Source of the DNA: Apostichopus japonicus
Lineage: Eukaryota > Echinodermata > Holothuroidea > Aspidochirotida > Stichopodidae
NCBI RefSeq assembly: GCF_037975245.1
Contig: NC_092580.1
Location: 12,865,501 to 12,929,500 of the forward strand
Reading direction: 5' to 3'
Length of the DNA stretch: 64,000 nt
The translations under genes were made by a program, and so were the position numbers. A model generated the notes under the pieces. The model ran no database searches. It had not been told where the DNA came from and was given only the letters and a program-made list of their open reading frames with translations. Below, one piece after another: positions 48,402 through 59,257 of this stretch; position 1 is the first letter of the stretch; every line of letters starts with the position of its first letter.

Positions 48402-50240
48402 CTCTCGATTTGCCACAATGTCGGAAAAAGGATCGAAAGATAGCGTCTCTCTGGGATCAAATGCGATCCCCAGTGGGAATGTCAGCAGGAGAATAGGATT
48501 GATATCCTTTACCAACCATGTTATTTTCCTTTTTTTACTCTCTTCTTTGGTCTTCGTTGTTACAGTATGTATGTGTTGGCATTATACAGTTACATGATTA
48601 TTTCTTCATGTATTGATCGTGGTTCCAGGTGCATTCAGGTGAGGCACCCACAGATTGATATATCACATTTCGTAAACATCCATCATAAGTCCACAGGAAT
48701 GACACACGTCAGGTCAAATGGGCTAGTCCAGGTTATTTGGAACTTCAAATCGGTGTAACTCCTTCACCCTTAATCTGCGTTCGTGAGGTCTTTTGTATAC
48801 ATAAGCCGGTAGTATTTGGGAAGGCTCTCACTCTTCTCCTGCATGTGATGTCATCATCTTTTATTTAAGTTTAATTTGATTTTATTTGTTTTTTTTTTAG
48901 TAGAGAAAACTACACCTTGTTGCAATGCAAACACAAAGATGGGGGAAGACCAAAAAAATAACACTCACTTTTTTAACATGGCTTGGCAAAAAAAATTTCA
49001 GAATATTCAAAATGGGAATTGGAATTTTATATATTTTGGATTTGGTGTTTGTGTGTTAATCTCGTTCAGAGAAAAAGAAGAAAAAAACAGCATCTTTATT
49101 TGATGGGGCTTTAAAGTTTTAAAAATGGGTTTCGGTTGTTGATTTCTTGGTCTACAAACATTGTAGTGCTTGACCGACTGATACTTTATGGGGATGTTAA
49201 GGTGGCAGGAGTTATGGATGGTAGTTGGAAGGACCAGGTGTAGGTGGGGGTATTGGGGTGGTGAGGCGAAGGATCGAGAAGGAGAAATGAAAGTGTTGAA
49301 AGTGAAGAGGGAGAATCTTTGAATTAAATTTTCAGTTTGCAGTAGTACAGGTTTACTGATAAGGCTATATTTAAAGAAACTTTCAATAATGCACTCTTCG
49401 TGTATATATTTTGCGGTTTGGTAGTCGGAGCGGGAGTGGGGGGGGGGGCGTGATTGAGACGGCAATGAAAGGGAGCAACCTTTCCACATTAATGTTGTTT
49501 GTGCTATGGTAGTATAGTCTCCTTTTTCAAACGGGAGGGCAAAATTGTAAAAAATTAAGAGTTATCTGAAACTAATTTAAAATAAGGTTTAGTTAATAAA
49601 TGAAAGTTAAAGAAAATGATATTGATGGTAGCAGTGGTGCCATGATATTGTAAACTAAATCATCAATCAGCCATGGAAGGCCAACTCTTTATTGGGAACT
49701 TGTTGTCAAGCAAACCTATGGATTCAAGCCCTGTCTGGCTAAAGTAAGATGGGGTTATTATTTTTATCTAGGAGAAATCCATTCGTTTTCCCCTCATGTG
49801 AAAATGGTCTTCCAAATGTTTAAAAAATGTGTAAAAATGTCCAAAAAGAATGTACTGGTGTGAATTGGATAGCCACCTGGTGTGAAGTATGTACATGTGA
49901 CTGCTTGGTATCATTAAATAACTGCCCTCCAGGCTGATATTATAAAAAATAGAAACATTATAGAAACTAACTGTCTGTTGTCACCCAACCATCTCAATAG
50001 TAGATGCAGGTATCACTAAGAATGTTTATGAAATATGTATTGCATGTTTTGATTAGTATTTGCATAATAATTGGATAAGGGATAACCTGTTTCTGGACAG
50101 GTAGTTGAAGGGTATTAACTGTGGTGGGAGGGATGAAGAAACATCCCGTCCATGAACTGATTTGTCATTAAAAAAAGAAACAAGAAGTTATTACCAAGTA
50201 TCACTCTCTTTTTTTTCTTCCTTTTACTGGAGAATTGTAA
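48402..50240 (+). other. SRP68 3' flank, no further gene recognised
   Basis: A candidate AATAAA is at 49,595. The 160-codon minus-strand ORF at 49,007-49,489 has low-complexity composition, no family resemblance and no splice context, so I do not call it. Confidence 0.4.
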
Positions 50241-50242
50241 AA

Positions 50243-50330
50243 GGAAAAGCAGAGGTTGAGTTTGAGCCAGGGACCTTGAGATGCAAAAGCAAAAGTCTAT
50301 ACCACTAGACCATTAGGTGGGCTTCTTGTT
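50243..50330 (-). repeat. tRNA-like sequence, Glu/Gly-type A box
   Basis: On the minus strand TAATGGTCTAGTGGTATAGA resembles a D-arm/A box, and GGCTCAAACTC about 35 bp later resembles a degenerate B box. Stem pairing is incomplete, so it is a tRNA pseudogene or SINE head. Confidence 0.5.
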
Positions 50331-50403
50331 TCAAAAGCTTTTCAAATATTTGAAGATCCTGCTGTTTGGACTTAGTCGTTTTTGTAAAACATTTTCTCCA
50401 CTA

Positions 50404-50447
50404 CTCCCTCCCCCTGACTGGCGATTAGCTAGTCAGGGGGGAGGGGT
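50404..50447. repeat. GC-rich hairpin
   Basis: CCCTCCCCCTGACT and AGTCAGGGGGGAGGG are complementary arms around an 11-nt loop. Confidence 0.7.
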
Positions 50448-50690
50448 GGCGGCGAACTCCACTTGTCCGCGCGTGAACCTTGTCAGGGGGAGGGGTGGCG
50501 GCGAACTCCACTTGTCCGCGCCTTTACCTTGTCAGGGAGTGGGGGCGGTTACCTCACCTTGTCCACGCCTTTCCCCTGTCTCCCCTTTGGTACTCACCTT
50601 ATCCACCTGTCAGGGGGAGGGGGATCGCCCGCCTTCGGGACTCACCTTATCCACTTGTCAGAACTCCTTGTCGGAACTCCTTTTGCGAAT
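50430..50690. repeat. GC-rich tandem repeat, about 57-60 bp unit
   Basis: About five units of CTTGTCAGGGGGAGGGG followed by GGCGAACTCCACTTGTCCGC-like sequence. The 169-codon ORF spanning it is a repeat translation. Confidence 0.8.
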
Positions 50691-50694
50691 ACTC

Positions 50695-50775
50695 ACCTGG
50701 GACTTGAACCGATGCAATCCAAACCAATCGCTTACTGAACGATGGAGCTACCAATTACACCATTTCGGTTCCCTC
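50695..50775 (-). repeat. tRNA-like sequence with good A and B boxes
   Basis: On the minus strand ATGGTGTAATTGGTAGC is a strong A box, and GGTTCAAGTCCC about 40 bp later is a strong B box. The acceptor stem does not pair fully. It is distinct in sequence from the eight-copy array next to it. Confidence 0.5.
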
Positions 50776-50868
50776 TGGAAAAACTTCGTTTCTTATATTT
50801 ATACTTCCACTCCCTCCAGAGAGTAGAAAAGTAAAAGGCTCTGTCTGGACATGAACGGCAGACATGAT

Positions 50869-52110
50869 GCTCTGTCTGGGGATCGAACCGGAGACATGGA
50901 GTTTGTCTGTGTCTCTCCAGTCCAGAGCACTACCAACTGCGCCACTAGAACTGTTGAGAATTAATGCTCGTTTCTAATATTTAAACTTCAAAGTCCAGAA
51001 TGGAATCAGTAAAAGAGCAAAAAATCAAAATGCTCTGTCTGGGGTTCGAACCGGAGACATGGAGTTTGTCCGTCTCTCCAGTCCAGAGCACTACCCACTG
51101 TGCCACTAGAACTGTTGAGAATTAATGCTCGTTTCTAATATTTATACTTCAAAGACCAGAATGGAATCAGTAAAAGAGCAAAAAATCAAAATGCTCTGTC
51201 TGGGGTTCGAACCGGAGACATGGAGTTTGTCTGTCTCTCCAGTCAAGAGCACTACCAACTGCGCCACTAGAACTGTTGAGAATTAATGCTCGTTTCTAAT
51301 ATTTAAACTTCAAAGTCCAGAATGGAATCAGTAAAAGAGCAAAAAATCAAAATGCTCTGTCTGGGGTTCGAACCGGAGACATGGAGTTTGTCCATCTCCC
51401 AGTCCAGAGCACTACCAACTGCGCCACTAGAACTGTTGAGAATTAATGCTCGTTTCTAATATTTATACTTCAAAGTCCAGAATGGAATCAGTAAAAGAGC
51501 AAAAAATGCTCTGTCTGGGGTTCGAACCGGAGACATGGAGTTTGTCTGTCTCTCCAGTCCAGAGCACTACCAACTGCGCCACTAGAACTGTTGAGAATTA
51601 ATGCTCGGTTCTGATATTTATACTTCAAAGTCCAGAATGGAATCAGTAAAAGAGCAAAAAATCAAAATGCTCTGTCTGGGGTTCGAACCGGAGACATGGA
51701 GTTTGTCTGTCTCTCCAGTCAAGAGCACTACCAACTGCGCCACTAGAACTGTTGAGAATTAATGCTCGTTTCTAATATTTATACTTCAAAGTCCAGAATG
51801 GAATCAGTAAAAGAGCAAAAAATCAAAATGCTCTGTCTGGGGTTCGAACCGGAGACATGGAGTTTGTCTGTCTCTCCAGTCAAGAGCACTACCAACTGCG
51901 CCACTAGAACTGTTGAGAATTAATGCTCGTTTCTAATATTTATACTTCAAAGTCCAGAATGGAATCAGTAAAAGAGCAAAAAATCAAAATGCTCTGTCTG
52001 GGGTTCGAACCGGAGACATGGAGTTTGTCTGTCTCTCCAGTCAAGAGCACTACCAACTGCGCCACTAGAACTGTTGAGAATTAATGCTCGTTTTTAATAT
52101 TTAAACTTCA
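50869..52110 (-). repeat. Tandem array of eight tRNA-like units, period about 160 bp
   Basis: Units lie at about 50,870, 51,032, 51,193, 51,354, 51,508, 51,669, 51,829 and 51,990, each with 80 bp of tRNA-like sequence. On the minus strand each has an A box TGGCGCAGTTGGTAGTGC, a perfect B box GGTTCGAACCC (copy 1 has one change), and then T runs (TTTT, TTTTTT) that would end RNA polymerase III transcription. A TATAAATATTAG or TTTAAATATTAG stretch lies upstream of each. The D-stem pairs, but the acceptor ends GTTCTAG and CAGAGC do not, so these are not ordinary tRNAs. Copies are over 95% alike by eye. Confidence 0.85.
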
Positions 52111-52169
52111 CAACATTAGGAGGCAAATAAATAGAAAATCAAATGCATCCTCTGGTGTTTGAACTCAAG

Positions 52170-52262
52170 ACAAGGAGTTTGTCTCATTTTTTTCAGTTTA
52201 TTGACAATTTCTTTGTACAAAACAATAATAAATATGCAAAATTATACAACATTACAACTGCG
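52170..52262 (-). mobile_element. Short insertion in the last tRNA-like unit
   Basis: An A/T-rich segment (TTTTTTCAGTTTATTGACAA onward) interrupts a degraded ninth unit whose remnants (GACAAGGAGTTTGTCT, CAACTGCGCCACC) flank it. It looks like a reversed LINE 3' end. Confidence 0.35.
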
Positions 52263-52633
52263 CCACCGTAACTGTTAATTGTGAAATGATAGGCACTTCT
52301 AATATTTTAACTGCATAATAAGGAAAAGAAATACCAAATCAATAAATCCTCTTGGAATTGAATTCAAGACAGAGAGTTTGTCTTACTTTCTGAGTGCATA
52401 GCACTAACCACTGTAACTGTTTAGAAATAATTATTAGTTATTTGATTTGATTTATTTTGTTTTTTCACGTGCAAATATACCTGGGAGTTGCAGATTTGGG
52501 CTCCTGAGCATCGATTACTCCCTATTACGTCTTTTGGGCGAAATCGATTTTGGGTCAATTTTAGGCAATTTTTATTTGCGCCAAAAATAGGTTTTTTGTC
52601 TGAAAAGTTAAAAAAGTACTTCTTTTTGGTACC

Positions 52634-53107
52634 CAATTCCAAAATAAACTTCAGATTCGTAATCAGCGTGTCGCGAACTACCAGAAAAGATACACATTTA
52701 TCGATTTTGCGACAACAAGTTTTTGCACCTCAAACTTGAAAAAGTAAGACCGAAAAACTTTTACGACGAACAAAGGATTAAATCTTTTGTTGCCCCTAAA
52801 AGTTTTTCCGTTTTCTATTGTTCCTCTGAAAAGTTGCAAACTGAGCGAAATAAAAGGGCGCTCGACGCATCTTGCCAGTGATACGTGATTTCAAAGCAGT
52901 CAAATCAAACCTTTGTTTGTCATCTTGAGTTTTATCTTGACATTTACGAATAAATGGGTCAGTTTTGGCAAAAACTGCAAAACTGTACGTACGCATTACG
53001 GTTTTTTTAGGTGAAAAACTTTTTGTCGCAAAGGCGATAAATGTGTATCTTTTCTGGTAGTTTGCGACATGCTGAATACGAATCTGAAGTTTATTTTGGA
53101 ATTAAGT
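52634..53107. repeat. Foldback repeat with arms of about 100 bp
   Basis: The left arm (52,634-52,735) and right arm (53,012-53,107) are inverted copies sharing CCAGAAAAGATACACATTTA and CAAAATAAACTTCAGATTCG. The 275-bp centre contains a block found again at 55,190-55,345. Confidence 0.75.
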
Positions 53108-53363
53108 GTTGTGTGGGGGCGTGAAGGGGGCAAAAAAACCTGATTTATGATTTATGAAAAAATAGAAATCATATAGACAAAAAGCCTTTCCCGGTCAGAT
53201 AAATACACGAAATTGGTGTATAACAAAGAAAAGGGTGTCTCCTACTCCACGTCTAAGTTTAATGTCGATGGGTGTTTCAGAGAGGATAAGAGAGGGGGCT
53301 GAAAAGGGGGAGTTTTCTAAATTGTGCACTTATAAAGAACACGTATTTCTATCGGGTCCTTTG

Positions 53364-53720
53364 CAGTGGCGGAGCTAGGGGCATTGGTCGAGGGGGGCGA
53401 GAATGATCTGTAGGGGCGCTTTCGACACTATCTAAGCGGAGCGCCACCACGGGTTGGCGCGGAGCGTACAGAAATTTTTGAATAAAGATGCTCCCTAGAT
53501 CGCCGGAAATGACACTTTCCGGGCCTTGCTAATTTGCAGATAAACAAAGGATAAATAGGTGTCATCGCCAAAAAAAATGTGACAAATGTCAATAGGTAGA
53601 TGAGAGCGCAAAAAACGTCAATAATCGCATATAAATAAAAAGTGGTAAAAAGCTGAAAAGGGCGCCAGCAGTCCATTTGAGTCCATCCGCCCCCTGACAT
53701 GTATGGAGGCTCCGCCACTG
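53364..53720. mobile_element. Short hAT-like CAGTGG element, complete ends
   Basis: A 357-bp element with ends CAGTGGCGGAGC and GCTCCGCCACTG. The interior matches both ends of the 37,135-39,030 element, so it is a deletion (MITE-like) form. The flanks GTCCTTTG and CCAGATAG do not match, so the target duplication is lost. Confidence 0.75.
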
Positions 53721-53924
53721 CCAGATAGACCACCCCAACCCCCTCCCCCTTCCATGGTACGCCATTTGACGCAAGAATAACACATCCAATGCAACCTATA
53801 GCTAATGGACACTTTCGTGGTATGATTACAGTCCCCCAAATGAGCCCATATCCACCGATATTATAAAAAAAAATGTTCTAATAAAATTACAAAACTACTA
53901 GTAAATGCTCACCACATTATTTTT

Positions 53925-55180
53925 TTTCTGAAAAAGGCAAATCTCTCTTAGAATTATGTGATAAATACAACTGAACGATAATTAACCACAATACCAAACC
54001 TAGGATAAACCCAATAAACAATATTACAGAACTACTTGACTATCCATATAACCTCAAATCTCCTCGCAACTAACACACATTTTCGATACAAATCCTAGAA
54101 GATGACTAAATCAGTGACCATTTTCCACTCGTTTTTGAGCTAGACATAAAGCTCAACCGCATACCAAATAACGAATTGACGTATAATTACAATAAAACAG
54201 TCTCCCCAAATACAACAACCAAAACAACGAGCTAAATTACATCGACAATTACTGTGACAGCGTTGCCCATCATATCTTCAATACTTTCAAAAGACACTGT
54301 CCCTTAAAAACAAAACAGAAAACGAAAACTAAATAACAATATTCTTACACTTATGAAACTCAGACGTCGCCTACGTAAAACTTATATCATCTCCCGAGAC
54401 CCAACTCTAAAAACCCAAATTTACCAACTTAAATAGCAATAAACAGACAAATATTGGCGGATGAACAAAACCGCGTCCAAAACAACTGCGATTTAATCAT
54501 TAATGATAAAAACCCGAAACACTTTGGAAAATTAAAAAAAAAATCATTAACCCCATTACAACTCCAAAACACAGGTAAAACAGACCAAGGCCTTAGAGAT
54601 AACGTAGGTAACCTCATCACAAAAACTCAAGACCAAATAAAGCTAATTGAATCGTACTTTAAAAGTATATTCAATATCTACGATGGCCCCCCATACGATA
54701 TCAGCTGTAAACACTAAATAGACCGTACAATTATTAGTAATGCAATCAGCTTTAACCCCAATCCCTTAGGATGTCTCAACGAAAACATCCCTCTACTCAA
54801 AAAAATAGATACAAACAATTGGTATAGTGCCACTAAAAAATGCATCCTCCATTGGTCTTGTCAACATATATGACCAAATGCTTAAAAACTCCCAGTCCGA
54901 TATTCCTTAATTCTCATATTTCCTAACCCATTATTTCCCAACCCGATAGAAATCCGCCAAAAAGATTTTAATACCGAAACTAAGTAAAGACCGCACCAAA
55001 ATTCAAAACTATCGACCAATTAGTCTCCTCCCAGCCTTATAGGTATGATTTTCGAAAGAATTATAGAAAACCGCACCAGAACCCACCTAGAGGAAATTAA
55101 TCACCTTTCCCCGTATCAATCGGGCTAATTCCGCGCACACAATTCTACAATAAAACAAACTTTCTGCTTATCTTTTAATC
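53925..55180 (+). pseudogene. LINE remnant, endonuclease end to start of reverse transcriptase
   Basis: Frames with stops give ISDHFPLVFELD (end of an AP-endonuclease domain), then an 87-codon ORF at 54,454-54,717 of linker type. PKLSKDRTKIQNYRPISLLP and RTHLEEINHLSPYQSG follow (reverse transcriptase N-terminal motifs). The last 300 bp are the same family as 44,880-45,100, so the two remnants cover complementary parts of one element. Confidence 0.75.
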
Positions 55181-55189
55181 AGAACAAAG

Positions 55190-55345
55190 AATTGAGAATC
55201 CTTTGTTCGTCCTAAAAGTTTTTCGGGTTTCTATTGTTCCTCTGAAGTTGCAAACTGACCAAAAAAGAGGCCAATAGAGGGCGCTCGACGCATCTTGCCA
55301 GTCATACGTGATATCAAAGCAATCAAATCAAGCCTTTCTTATTCA
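55190..55345. repeat. Second copy of the 52,760-52,930 block
   Basis: TTTCTATTGTTCCTCTGAA, GGGCGCTCGACGCATCTTGC and TCAAAGCA(A/G)TCAAATCAA are shared with the centre of the foldback at 52,634-53,107. It directly follows the LINE remnant. Confidence 0.75.
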
Positions 55346-55359
55346 TAAATTTCTCCAGT

Positions 55360-56270
55360 TTTACGATGTTGTTTCCTCGGAAGTTGTATGCTAAGCGATA
55401 GAAGTGTTCAATGTTTTCAATCGTAATTTTTTCTTCAAAAATGGAACGAAGGGTGATAAAATACTGCCTGATACTGTTGATTTAACTGGTTGTTGTATAT
55501 TAATAGCTTTCAACCGCTCCGCGACATGCGCTATGCAGATTCAGGAAACGTTGCCTTGACCATTACTTTAGCAACTAGGCAATCAAAAGAATTAAGATCT
55601 TTTAAGGACTAAAAAATGTAGAATTTATATTCCAAAATGTTTCAATACCCAGAGAGAACAGTCTTCCTATGTGAAATAAAGACATACAGATGCTCTATGT
55701 ATGAGCACATGGACATATTCTTTGATCAATTTGAGCAAGAAAAGCAGCTCTGCCACCCCTTTAATAATTAATGAGTTACATTACATTGTTTTATTTTCAC
55801 TATTTCAGTTTCAAGTTCAGTACACACTGAAGGTTTCGATTCTCTATCTGCCTTCAGTTTAGGTAAAATCTTGGGATTTTCATCCCTAGATATCGCTGGA
55901 TATTGCTAGAAATCCATACAGTACAGTGTTTTTGGTATTTCTTGGGATTTGTCGGCCTGATCTTGAGAAATTGCAAAATCGGGAGTGGTCTCACTCCATT
56001 TAGGTCAGTGCACGGCCTGTAGACGTCACTAATACACAGCCCGATCAATAGACTTGTCATCGATGAAGTGGTGTGTTGCCGGATTTTGTCAAGGTTTTGG
56101 TACTACGGGCGAAGGTTATTAATTAAGTTTTGTAACTCATCGGGAAGCGATAAGAGGGGTGGGGCGTAGGGGTTGTGGAGGGGGGGGGTGGGGGCGTTTT
56201 CATGCAGATTGGAACAATCTCAAGAAGTGATAGGTGTGTCCGCCTGCCACCCCCTCATGCACTACATGAT
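55360..56270. other. No recognised feature
   Basis: Unique-looking AT-rich sequence, ending in a G-rich stretch at 56,150-56,195. Confidence 0.4.
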
Positions 56271-56279
56271 ATTCACAGG

Positions 56280-57199
56280 CATAGGCGTACGGGACCATTT
56301 CAGTTTGGGAGAGCAGAAACTTTTGTGCCCGAAATTTGCCGTGACACTATCTAAGCGGAGCGCAACCATCGGTTGGCGCGTAGCGTACAAGAAATTTTTT
56401 GGCCAAAAATGTCTCTCAGATTGCCGGAAATGGCCCTTCTGAGGCCTTGCAAGTTGCATCTTAACATTCTTTCTTTTATAATCTCACGTTTTAGAAATTT
56501 ACACTTCCCCAAAAATTTGGTAAATTAGAAGAAGAAAAAATGGTAACATCACTTTGAAGGGGAAAAATAGGACAGTATATTTTTTAAGCTCCTATTTAGT
56601 TACCGTATTTATTATTTCAACACAGTACTCAGCTACCTCCAGAAAAACATACATTGCTCAACGACACGTAGGCGGGATAATGTCGCTGTGTCGGGTGAGA
56701 CTGCAATTTGTCTCACAAAAAAGTATAAAAAATAACAAAGAACTCGATAAACCTGTACCCTAGGCTTGTAGGCACTCACCCCCCCCCCCCCCACCATCCA
56801 TGAACAAGAAAACGTTTCTTATAAACACTCATGTCGGGGATGTCCAGGGACAGTTGACTAGTTAGACAAATTTTTGATAGTGCAAAGCGTGGTAGCCCAG
56901 ATCAGCTGCGCTTACGGTGGTGTTACACGAAAATATTCGGGCAACATGATGCTAAGTAAAGAAAATCATTAGGCCTATATTCATATTAATGTAACAAAAC
57001 AAATAACATAAAACGCTTTCCACAGAATTGTCGGGCAAAAATTTGAGAAAGATTCGGGCAAGCTACTGCATATTTATATATACATATATATATTTTTTTC
57101 TCCTCTTAGGCTGCCCGAATTTTTCAGGACTTTTGCCCGAATTTCTTGTCCTCTGGAAATTTGGGGGGCAGTCTGCCCCACCTGCCTCGTACGCCTGTG
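56280..57199. mobile_element. hAT-like CATAGG element, exact 8-bp target duplication
   Basis: A 920-bp element, from CATAGGCGTACGGG to CTCGTACGCCTGTG, imperfect inverted ends. It is flanked on both sides by TTCACAGG (56,272-56,279 and 57,200-57,207). The right end contains TGCCCGAATTTTT and GCCCGAATTTCTTG, like the 58,186 element. A block at 56,338-56,450 is instead shared with the CAGTGG family. No transposase ORF. Confidence 0.85.
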
Positions 57200-57462
57200 T
57201 TCACAGGAGCTGTGCTCAATTCTCCAATCACATGCAGAATTTGTTTTAGATTCATTGTATGAGTTACAGTACTAGGTTTAGGGTAACAATTAGCATTCAG
57301 GTCGGAGTATAACATTTTATTTCTGGATGGCAGTGTTGCATCGAAGGACATATGTCTAGTGCAGTTCGCATATAGATCCTGGTCTAATACCGAATGCATG
57401 ATGTTCCCGACGACTCGGTCAAGTTCGAGACCAGCCACAGCTGGTTTCATAGCACAATTGTC

Positions 57463-57505
57463 TATATATATATATATATTATATATTTATATATATATAT
57501 ACATA

Positions 57506-57573
<68 letters not shown>

Positions 57574-57581
57574 CATACATT
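57463..57581. repeat. (AT)n microsatellite
   Basis: Nearly pure TA dinucleotide run with a few C/G interruptions. The Tyr-Ile ORFs are artefacts. Confidence 0.95.
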
Positions 57582-57718
57582 AGTGAGAGAGGAAATATGA
57601 AAACGTCAAAATGGAGTTGTCGGTGTAAGGTGAGGCGCACGCCCCTTCTGAAATCATCGATCCGTCACTGGTTACCCTATGTGTAAAATAGGGATCAGCC
57701 CTGTAATTATGTCACTGT

Positions 57719-57845
57719 TCCTTTTTTTCTCTTCCTGGTTGCTTGCCGTTTTTTCTACTCCCTCCTTTTCCTCTATTTCTTCTTTTTCTTTTCCCTTCCT
57801 TCCTCACCTTCTTTTCCCTTCCTTCCTCCCCTTCATTCCCCTCTC
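57719..57845. repeat. Polypyrimidine tract
   Basis: About 125 bp of nearly pure C/T on the + strand (CTTTTCCCTTCCTTCCT-type units). Confidence 0.85.
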
Positions 57846-57849
57846 AAGG

Positions 57850-57862
57850 TGACCTTTGACCT
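57850..57862 (-). promoter_or_regulatory. DR1-type nuclear receptor half-site pair
   Basis: The minus strand reads AGGTCAAAGGTCA, the textbook DR1 site for HNF4/RXR-type receptors. It has no adjacent gene and a single 13-bp match can arise by chance. Confidence 0.2.
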
Positions 57863-58029
57863 CTTTATAGAACATTCAGTTCTTGTACATTTCTGAGCAT
57901 GAGGATTATCGCAGCTTTGATTTTGAAGCTATGTCGACAAGGACAGCTTTTGGCAGCTGACTCCAATTAACATTTGACCTCTTAACAGAACTGCTCAAAG
58001 TGTAATGCTCAGTGAGGGGGACCTACCAC

Positions 58030-59085
58030 CAAGGGCGGCGGAACCGGGGGGGGGGCACATGCCCCCACTTTTCCTCAGGTTAAAAATGTGCCCTTTTTCT
58101 TCATAAAAATTTCTAAATAAAAAAGAGTTTACAAAGCGAAACCCACGTCGAATGAAATATTTCGGGAAGTTTAAATGTTTACTACCATAGGCTTAAGAGC
58201 CCAATTTGATTTTGGGGGCTGTAACGACTTGCCCGAAAAATATTACCAAACTTTTTCGCGCGCTCCGCGCGCGTTCAGCATGTTTATGTGCATATCAAAT
58301 AGGCATGCGTCGGTTATTACATCGCATACCAATAACATACAATCATTTGCCGTGTTATTACCCTTCCACATTGGTTAGAATTATTGGGAAAGTCGTTACA
58401 ATAATAATGATCTAATAATATCAGTTTAACCATTGAAAAACACATAGCAAATTATTTTTCTTTCAGTAGGTGCCCGACAAATTCTCAGCATATTGCCCGA
58501 ATTTTCACAAAATTTTTTGGTTGGGCCCCCCCCCCCTGCCTCCTACACCTATGTTTACTACCACAAGGCTTCTAACATTCTGGTGAGTGCCATTATGCAT
58601 ATTCAATTTGCCAACAAAATCCTAATGCATTCCAAAAATGCCTTGCTATATTACATTGTGACTTTGTAATAAGCAGAAGCCATTTATAGCCTACTATGAA
58701 TAATGAGTATAGTTTTAATATCCCATAACCTACCCCATCCTTTCGTATTTTGACATATTTCATTTGCTTTCATGCATATATCGATCGCGTGTGCAGGGAC
58801 TTGGACTTCATGATTTCACCTCATTTTGTCTCAAAAGAAAACTTGTTCCTTGTTTCCCAATTTGCACATTAGATATTGCAGTGCTAGTATGCATTGTTTC
58901 CTTGAGAGGGGGGGGGGGGGGGTGGCGTTGATGGAGTGATGTGTATACGCAAATAAGATAATACAATATGAGTTATAAAGGGTACTAAATATCAGGCTGC
59001 ATCAGTCCAATCGAATTTCTGCAAAGTGCCCTTCAACGTTGGTGCCCCCCCCCCCCCCAGATTAAAAGTGCTTCCGCCGCCCTTG
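58030..59085. mobile_element. hAT-like CAAGGG element hosting a nested element, exact target duplication
   Basis: The ends CAAGGGCGGCGGAA and TTCCGCCGCCCTTG are a perfect 14-bp inverted pair. Both flanks are CCTACCAC (58,022-58,029 and 59,086-59,093). About 680 bp belongs to this element and 376 bp to the insertion (element plus its target duplication). G/C runs sit just inside both ends. No transposase ORF. Confidence 0.88.
58186..58553. mobile_element. Nested hAT-like CATAGG element, exact target duplication
   Basis: 368 bp, from CATAGGCTTAAGAGCC to CTCCTACACCTATG, flanked by TTTACTAC on both sides (58,178-58,185 and 58,554-58,561). It is the intact relative of the truncated copy at 36,871. 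The short ORFs inside (58,175-58,415) are not genes. Confidence 0.88.
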
Positions 59086-59257
59086 CCTACCACCTAATTA
59101 TAGGCCAAGAGCCAGTCACATATGATTTCACCCCATTTAGCCCAGAAGGTTTGACACCTTATAAAGTTACTTAGACCATCTAGGTCATTCACAAAAAATT
59201 GTCAGCTCAACCCCAGTGGTCGGGTTTGGACCCCAGACCCCCTGAAAAAGGCCTCCA

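Noticed and set aside
49007-49489. 160-codon minus-strand ORF
   Set aside because: Composition is low-complexity, no family resemblance, no splice sites or flanking gene context.
50317-50826. 169-codon and overlapping 91- and 75-codon + strand ORFs
   Set aside because: They are translations of the GC-rich tandem repeat and a tRNA-like sequence; the open frame is explained by the repeat.
50869-52110. CRISPR-like array
   Set aside because: The units are about 160 bp, nearly identical throughout with no variable spacers, and the context is animal DNA.
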